From NCBI GenBank assembly GCA_012931725.1, contig CM022944.1:17258374-17322373 (forward strand): 64,000 nt of DNA. The letters run 5' to 3'. Shown piece after piece: positions 57,701 to 64,000 of this stretch. The translations under genes and the position numbers were made by a program. The DNA is from Litsea cubeba (lineage: Eukaryota; Streptophyta; Magnoliopsida; Laurales; Lauraceae). Each line of letters starts with the position of its first letter. The first letter of the stretch is position 1. The notes below the pieces were generated by a model. That model was not told where the DNA came from, made no database searches, and saw nothing but the letters and a program-made list of their open reading frames with translations.

Positions 57701-58147
57701 CATTCCTATTACTTCAAGAATATGATAATCATACCCGTCACCATAATTTTCATTTGGTGTCATTCATGCAAAGTTAAACCCTCTAATTCCACGTGTGCGT
57801 ACTTAATTAAAATTTGAAGTTTCTTCTTCAAAATCTTCATCAACATTGAAATCAGTTGTATCAAAGATGCCTTTATTTGGATGTGTCAAAGGCTGTCACT
57901 ATGTTCATAGGTATCAATCAAATTTTAGCGTTTCATCCACATCTTGATATTGGAGTTGGTACACAATGGCAATCGGATGACCACAAATAGGAGAATATGA
58001 TTGTTTAATTATCATTTTATAGTCAGATTCACCTTAATTCCGAAATTCAATCTTTGATCAAATCCCTGATCACCTATTGATAGTGATTGTTATTACACAA
58101 GCATGATCTTATTTTGGCTCATTAACATGATCCTCGTAATCATCAAC
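57701..58147. other. Noncoding DNA left of the satellite array
   Basis: No gene or element recognised. Confidence 0.5.
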
Positions 58148-61100
58148 TATAGTCTGAATGAAGAAGAAAGAAGTGCACTGAATCTAGTTCCTCTCAAAGC
58201 GATAATGTGCATTTCTTCATTGGGGCAGTGGATTGTAGGAAAATGCACGTACCTGGTTTTGTGAATCGGGCTTGGGCGCAAATTATGCGCGCGACTTGGG
58301 TCGTGGATATGTAGGTTCCACCCCGCGTAATGCTGTGTACTTAAATCTTCTGCGATGAACTCGGCCATTCATTCCACGTATTAACCGGAATCTGCTGATG
58401 ATGTCCTAACATGGATGTTTAAATCATTTGACGCTTAGGGGCGATCCAGATGATCGCTCGTTAGATCTGTCGCGTTAGATAGTCATTGCTAAGTACCGAG
58501 GAAAGAGATCAGTTTTTTTCCTTATTACATCGATACCGAACTTTCCAAAAGAATAAAGAAACAACATCATTGATGATTCTCCGCTTGGAGTCCACATGTT
58601 GTCGATATTTGGTCCCTTGTTTCTTTCTTCGGACGTGCCCATTTTATTTTGGTCCCTGAGTAGCGAAGAGATCAGTGCACGAAATCTAGCTCCTCTTAAA
58701 CCAGTATTGGGCACTTCTTCAGTGGCGTAGTGGACTCGCACTGGCGGTACATATAGTTAAATGCCGTATGCTGGTTCTATGAACCACGTTTGGACGCTAA
58801 TTGTGGTTTTGGTTGGGTCGTGAACATGCAGTTCCCACACCGCGTGTTGCTGTTTACTTAATTGTACAGCGATGGACACTTTTGAAGAAATTTGTGGTCG
58901 AGGGATGAACGCGACTGATCCGATAATTTTTTGATTTGAATGACAGATAATCCTGAATATCTTGGCCTTAATTTTGAAAGTCTAGCTTGCATCGAACTTG
59001 TCCATTCATTCCATGCTTTAACCGGAATTTGTTGATCTTGCCCTTGCATGGATGTTTGAATCATTTGATAGGTAGAGACTATCCAGATGATCGCGCGTTG
59101 GATCTGCCGCGTAGGATCGTCATAGCTAAGTACCGAGGAAAGAAATCCGTTTTATGGATTCCTTGTTACATGGACACTGAACTTTCCTAAACAAGAAAGA
59201 AACAAATTCCTTGAGTATTCTTCACGTGGAGTCCACACGTTGTCGATAATTGGCCCCTTGTTTCTTTCTTCGGACGTGCCCAATTTTTTCAGTGTCTGAA
59301 TGAGGAAGAAAGAAGTGCATTGAATCTAGTTCCTCTCCAAGCGATAGTGTGCATTTCTTCATTGGGGCAGTGGACCCCCAGTGGCGGTACTTGTAGGAAA
59401 ATGTGCGTACCTGGTTTTGTGTACCGGGCCTGTGCGCAAATTATGCGCGCGACTTGGGCCGTGGATACGTAGGTTCCACCCCGCGTACTGTTGTGTACTT
59501 ATTTCTTCTGCGATGTACTTGGCTATTCATTCCACGTATTAATCGGAATCCGATGATGTCCTAACATGGATGTTTAAATCATTTGACGCTTAGAGACGAT
59601 CCAGATGATCGCTCGTTAGATCTGTCGCGTTAGATAGTCGTTGCTATGTACCGAGGAAAGAGATCAGTTTTTTTTCCTGATTACATCGATACTGAACTTT
59701 CCAAAAGAAGAAAGAAACAACATCATTGATGATTCTCCGCTTGGAGTCCACATGTTGTCGATATTTCGCCCCTTGTTTCTTTATTTGGACGTGCCCATTT
59801 TATTTTGGCCCCTGAGTAGCGAAGAGATCAGTGAACTGAATCTAGCTCCTCTTAAAGCAGTATTGGGCACTTCTTCAGTAGCGTAGTGGACTCGCATTGG
59901 CGTTACATATAGTTAAATGCCGGATGCTGGTTCTATGAACCACGTTTGGGCGCTAATTGTGGTTTTGGTTCGCTCGTGAACATACAGTTCCCACACCGCG
60001 CGTTGCGGTCTACTTAATTGTGCAGCGATGGACTCTTTTGAAGAAAATTGTGGTCGGGGGATGAACGCGACTGATCCGATAATTTTTTGATTTGAACACC
60101 AGATAATCTTGGCCTTAATTTTGAAAGTTCAGCTTGCATAGAACTTGTCCATTCATTCCATGCTTTAATCAGAATTTGTTGATCTTGGCCGAGCATGGAT
60201 GCTTGATTCATTTGATGCGTAGAGACTATCCTGACTATCCTCGAGAAACGAAGAGATCAGTGCAATGAATCTAGCTCCTCTTAAACCAGTATTGGGCACT
60301 TCTTCAGTGGCGTAGTGGACTCGCACCGGCGGTACATATAGACAAACGCCGGATGTTGGTTCTATGAACCACATTTGGGCGCTAATTGTGGTTTTGGTAG
60401 GGTCGTGAACATGCAGTTCCCACCCCGCGCGTTGGTGTCTACTTAGTTGTGCTGCGATGGACTCTTTTGAAGAAAACTGTGGTGGGTAGATGAACGCGAT
60501 GAATCCGATAATTTTTTGATTTGAACACCAGATAATGCTGGATATCTTGGGCTTAATTTTGAAAGTTCAGCTTTCATAGAACTTGTCCATTCATTCCATG
60601 CTTTAACCGGAATTTGTTGATCTTGCCTGAGCGAGGATGCTGGAATCATTTGATGCGCAGAGACTATCCAGATGATCGCGCATCGGACTTTCCGCATTGG
60701 ATCGTCATCGCTAAGTACGGATGAAAGAAATCCGTTTTATGGATTCCTTGTTACATAGACACAGAACTTTCCTAAAGAAGAAAGAAACAAATTCCTTGAG
60801 TATTCTTCACGTGGAGTCCACACGTTGTCGATAATTGGCCCCTTGTTTCTTTCTTCGGACGTGCCCAATTTTTTGAGTGTCTGAATGAAGAAATAAATGC
60901 ACTGAATCTTGTTCCTCTCCAAGCGATATTGTGCATTTCTTTATCGGGGCAGTGGACCCCAGTGTCGGTACTTGTATGAAAATGCAAGTACCTGGTTTTG
61001 TGAACCGGGCCTCTGCGCAAATTATGCGCGCGACATGGGTCGTGGATACGTAGGTTCCACCCCGCGTACTGCTGTGTTCTTTAATCTTCTGCGATGATCT

Positions 61101-64000
61101 CGGCCATTCATTCCACGTTTTAATCGGAATCCGCTGATGATGTCCTAACATGGATGTTTAACTCCTTTGACGCTTAGAGACGATCCATGTGATCGCTCGT
61201 TAGATCTGTCGCGTTAGATAGTCGTTGCTAAGTACCTAGGAAAGAGATCAATTTTTTTCCTTATTACATCTATACTGAACTTTCCAAAAGAAGAAAGAAA
61301 CAACATCATTGATGATTCTCCGCTTGGAGTCCACATGTTGTCGATATTTGGCCCCTTGTTTCTTTCTTCGGACGTGCCCATTTTATTTTGGTCATCGAGA
61401 AACGAAGAGATCAGTGCAATGAATCTAGCTCTTCTTAAACCAGTATTGGGCACTTCTTCAGTGGCGTAGTGGACTCGCACCGGCGGTACATATAGACAAA
61501 TGTCGGATGTTGGTTCTATGAACCACGTTTGGGCGCTAATTGTGGTTTTGGTTGGGTCGTGAACATGCAGTTCCCACCCCGCGCGTTGGTGTCTACTTAA
61601 TTGTGCAGCGATGGACTCTTTTGAAGAAAACTGTGGTGGGTAGATGAACGCGATGAATCCGATAATTTTTTGATTTGAACACCAGATAATGCTGGATATC
61701 TTGGCCTTAATTTTGAAAGTCTAGCTTTCATAGAACTTGTCCATTCATTCCATGCTTTAACCGGAATTTGTTGATTTTGCCTGGGCGTGGATGCTGGAAT
61801 CATTTGATCCGCAGAGACTGTCCAGGTGATCGCGCATTGGATTTGCCGCGTTGGATCGTCATCGCTAAGTACCGATGAAAGAAATCCGTTTTATGGATTC
61901 CTTGTTACATAGACACTGAACTTTCCTAAAGAAGAAAGAAACAAATTCCTTGAGTATTCTTCACGTGGAGTCCACATGTTGTTGATAATTGGCCCCTTGT
62001 TTCTTTCTTCGGGCGTGCCCAATTTTTTCAGTGTCTGAATTAGGACGAAATAAATGCACTGAATCTTGTTCCTCTCCAAGCGATATTGTGCATTTCTTTA
62101 TCGGGGCAGTGGACCCCAGTGGCTGTACTTGTAGGAAAAAGCAAGTACCTGGTTTTGTGAACCGGGCCTCTACGCAAATTATGCGCGCGACATGGGTCGT
62201 GGATACGTAGGTTCCACCCCGCGTACTGCTGTGTTCTTTAATCTTCTGCGATGATCTCGGCCATTCATTCCACGTATTAATCGGAATCCGCTGATGATGT
62301 CCTAACGTGGATGTTTAACTCCTTTGACCGTTAGAGATGATCCAGGTGATCGGTCGTTATATCTGTCGCGTTAGATAATCGTTGCTAAGTACTGAGGAAA
62401 GAGATCAATTTTTTTCCTTATTACATCGATACAGAACTTTCCAAAAGAAGAAAGAAACAACATCATTGATGATTCTCTGCTTGGAGTCCACATGTTGTCG
62501 ATATTTGGCCCCTTGTTTCTTTCTTCGGACGTGCCCATTTTATTTTGGTCCCTGAGTAGCGAAGAGATCAGTGCACGGAATCTAGCTCCTCTTAAACCAA
62601 TATTGGGCACTTCTTCAGTGGCGTAGTGGACTCGCACTGGCGGTACATATAGACAAATGCCGGATGTTGGTTGTATGAACCACGTTGGGCGCTAATTGTG
62701 GTTTTGGTAGGGTCGTGAACATGCAGTTCCCACCCCGCGCGTTGGTGTCTACTTAATTGTGCAGCGATGCACTCTTGGGAAGAAAACTGTGGTCGGTTGA
62801 TGAACGCGATGAATCCGATAATTTTTTGATTTGAACACCAGATAATGCTGGATTTCTTGGCCTTAAATTTGAAAGTCCAGCTTTCATAGAACTTGTCCAT
62901 TCATACCATGCTTTAACCGAAATTTGTTGATCTTGCCTGAGCGTGGATGTTCGAATCATTTGATGCGCAAAGACTATCCATATGATCGCGCATCGGATTT
63001 GCCGTTTTGCATCGTCATCGCTGAGTACCGATGAAAGAAATCCGTTTTATGGATTCCTTGTTACATAGACACTGAACTTTCCTAAAGAAGAAAGAAACAA
63101 ATTCCTTGAGTATTCTTCACGTGGAGTCCACACGTTGTCGATAATTGGCCCTTTGTTTCTTTCTACCCAATTTTTTGAGTGTCTGAATGAGGAAGAAATA
63201 AATGCACTGAATCTTGTTCCTCTCTAAGCGATATTGTGCATTTCTTTATCGGGGCAGTGGACCCCAGTGGCTGTACTTGAAGGAAAATGCAAGTACCTGG
63301 TTTTGTGAACCGGGCCTCTGCGCAAATTATGCGCGCGACATGGGTCGTGGATACGTAGGTTCCACCCCGCGTACTGCTGTGTTCTTTAATCTTCTGCGAT
63401 GATCCCGGCCATTCATTCCACGTATTAATCGGAATCCGCTGATGATGTCCTAACATGGATGTTTAACTCCTTTGACGCTTAGAGACGATCCAGATGATCG
63501 CTCGTTAGATCTGTCGCGTTAGATAGTCGTTGCTAAGTACCGAGGAAAGAGATCAATTTTTTTCCTTATTACATCTATACTGAACTTTCCAAAAGAAGAA
63601 AGAAACAACATCATTGATGATTCTTTGCTTGGAGTCCACATGTTGTCGATATTTGGCCCCTTGTTTCTTTCTTCGGACGTGCCCATTTTATTTTGGTCCT
63701 CGAGAAACGAAGAGATCAGTGCAATGAATCTAGCTCCTCTTAAACCAGTATTGGGCACTTCTTCAGTGGCGTAGTGGACTCGCACCGGCGGTACATATAG
63801 ACAAATGCCGGATGTTGGTTCTATGAACCACGTTTGGGCGCTAATTGTGGTTTTGGTTGGGTCGTGAACATGCAGTTCCCACCCCGCGCGTTGGTGTCTA
63901 CTTAATTGTGCAGCGATGGACTCTTTTGAAGAAAACTGTGGTGGGTAGATGAACGCGATGAATCCGATAATTTTTTGATTTGAACACCAGATAATGCTGG
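58148..64000. repeat. Tandem satellite with ~1.15 kb higher-order repeat (A and B subunits)
   Basis: Two diverged but related subunits alternate. A subunits start near 58159, 59303, 60888, 62040 and 63187 (marker GAATCTNGTTCCTCTC). B subunits start near 58663, 59817, 60247, 61398, 62562 and 63709 (marker AATCTAGCTCCTCTTAAA). A-to-A distance is about 1145-1155 bp, apart from one irregularity where two B subunits are adjacent. B carries about 130 bp that A lacks. Copies of the same type are highly similar while A and B differ widely, the signature of a homogenised higher-order repeat. CpG-rich motifs (ATGCGCGCGAC) are retained in most copies. The array runs off the right edge. Recurrent short frames are by-products of the repeat. 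Confidence 0.93.

Noticed and set aside
58148..64000. Tandem array as ribosomal DNA spacer or a repeated gene family
   Set aside because: No rRNA-like sequence is present, no frame is long or shared by both subunits, and the A/B alternation fits a satellite better.

Overview
This is an AT-rich window of a flowering-plant nuclear genome. Spliced plant genes, plant retrotransposon families, MITEs and long (AG)n/(CT)n microsatellites all point there. The species cannot be fixed from sequence alone; large repeat-filled introns suggest a woody angiosperm with a fairly large genome. Only three host loci have good or partial support: the 5' half of a ubiquitin-specific protease of the UBP6/UBP7 type (minus strand, 2685-12183, continuing off the left edge), a single-exon Dof transcription factor (minus, 34037-34678), and the first exon of an unidentified gene at 53853 (plus). 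A small unidentified ORF at 14234-14701 may be a fourth.

Layout. 1-1982: a broken miniature LTR element carrying a palindromic Harbinger-like MITE. 2.7-12.2 kb: UBP6 exons 1-8, with introns of about 4.5 and 3.8 kb filled by RTE and L1 LINE pieces, MITEs and a solo LTR. 12.2-22.3 kb: mostly unannotatable DNA with one candidate small gene and two microsatellites. 22.3-24.4 kb: a 2.1 kb solo LTR holding a MULE-type MITE with a perfect 9-bp target duplication. 26.6-28.2 kb: a decayed Ty1-copia 3' end interrupted by another LTR. 28.2-39.2 kb: the Dof gene plus Harbinger-like and other MITEs.

The most striking object is 39240-53720. It is a 14.5 kb Mutator-like element with long terminal inverted repeats and a perfect 9-bp target duplication (TATTATATA). 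I see no transposase in it, but it carries fragments of at least six unrelated host genes, all in the same orientation and with introns retained where more than one exon is present: exosome subunit RRP45, a receptor-like kinase, proteasome ATPase RPT6, a GH79 heparanase-like enzyme, a subtilase and a beta-D-xylosidase. In its middle (45.7-50.2 kb) is a foldback region of nested palindromes. That region is studded with the self-complementary motif GGTTCGAACC and with CGATATCG palindromes, two motifs that also occur joined in the element's own terminal repeat. The element lies about 130 bp upstream of the start codon of the 53853 gene.

From about 58150 to the right edge is a tandem satellite with a higher-order repeat near 1.15 kb, made of alternating diverged A and B subunits, with one visible deletion. 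The genes do not form a pathway. The window is best read as sparse host genes embedded in nested transposons, one of which has assembled a mosaic of host exons.
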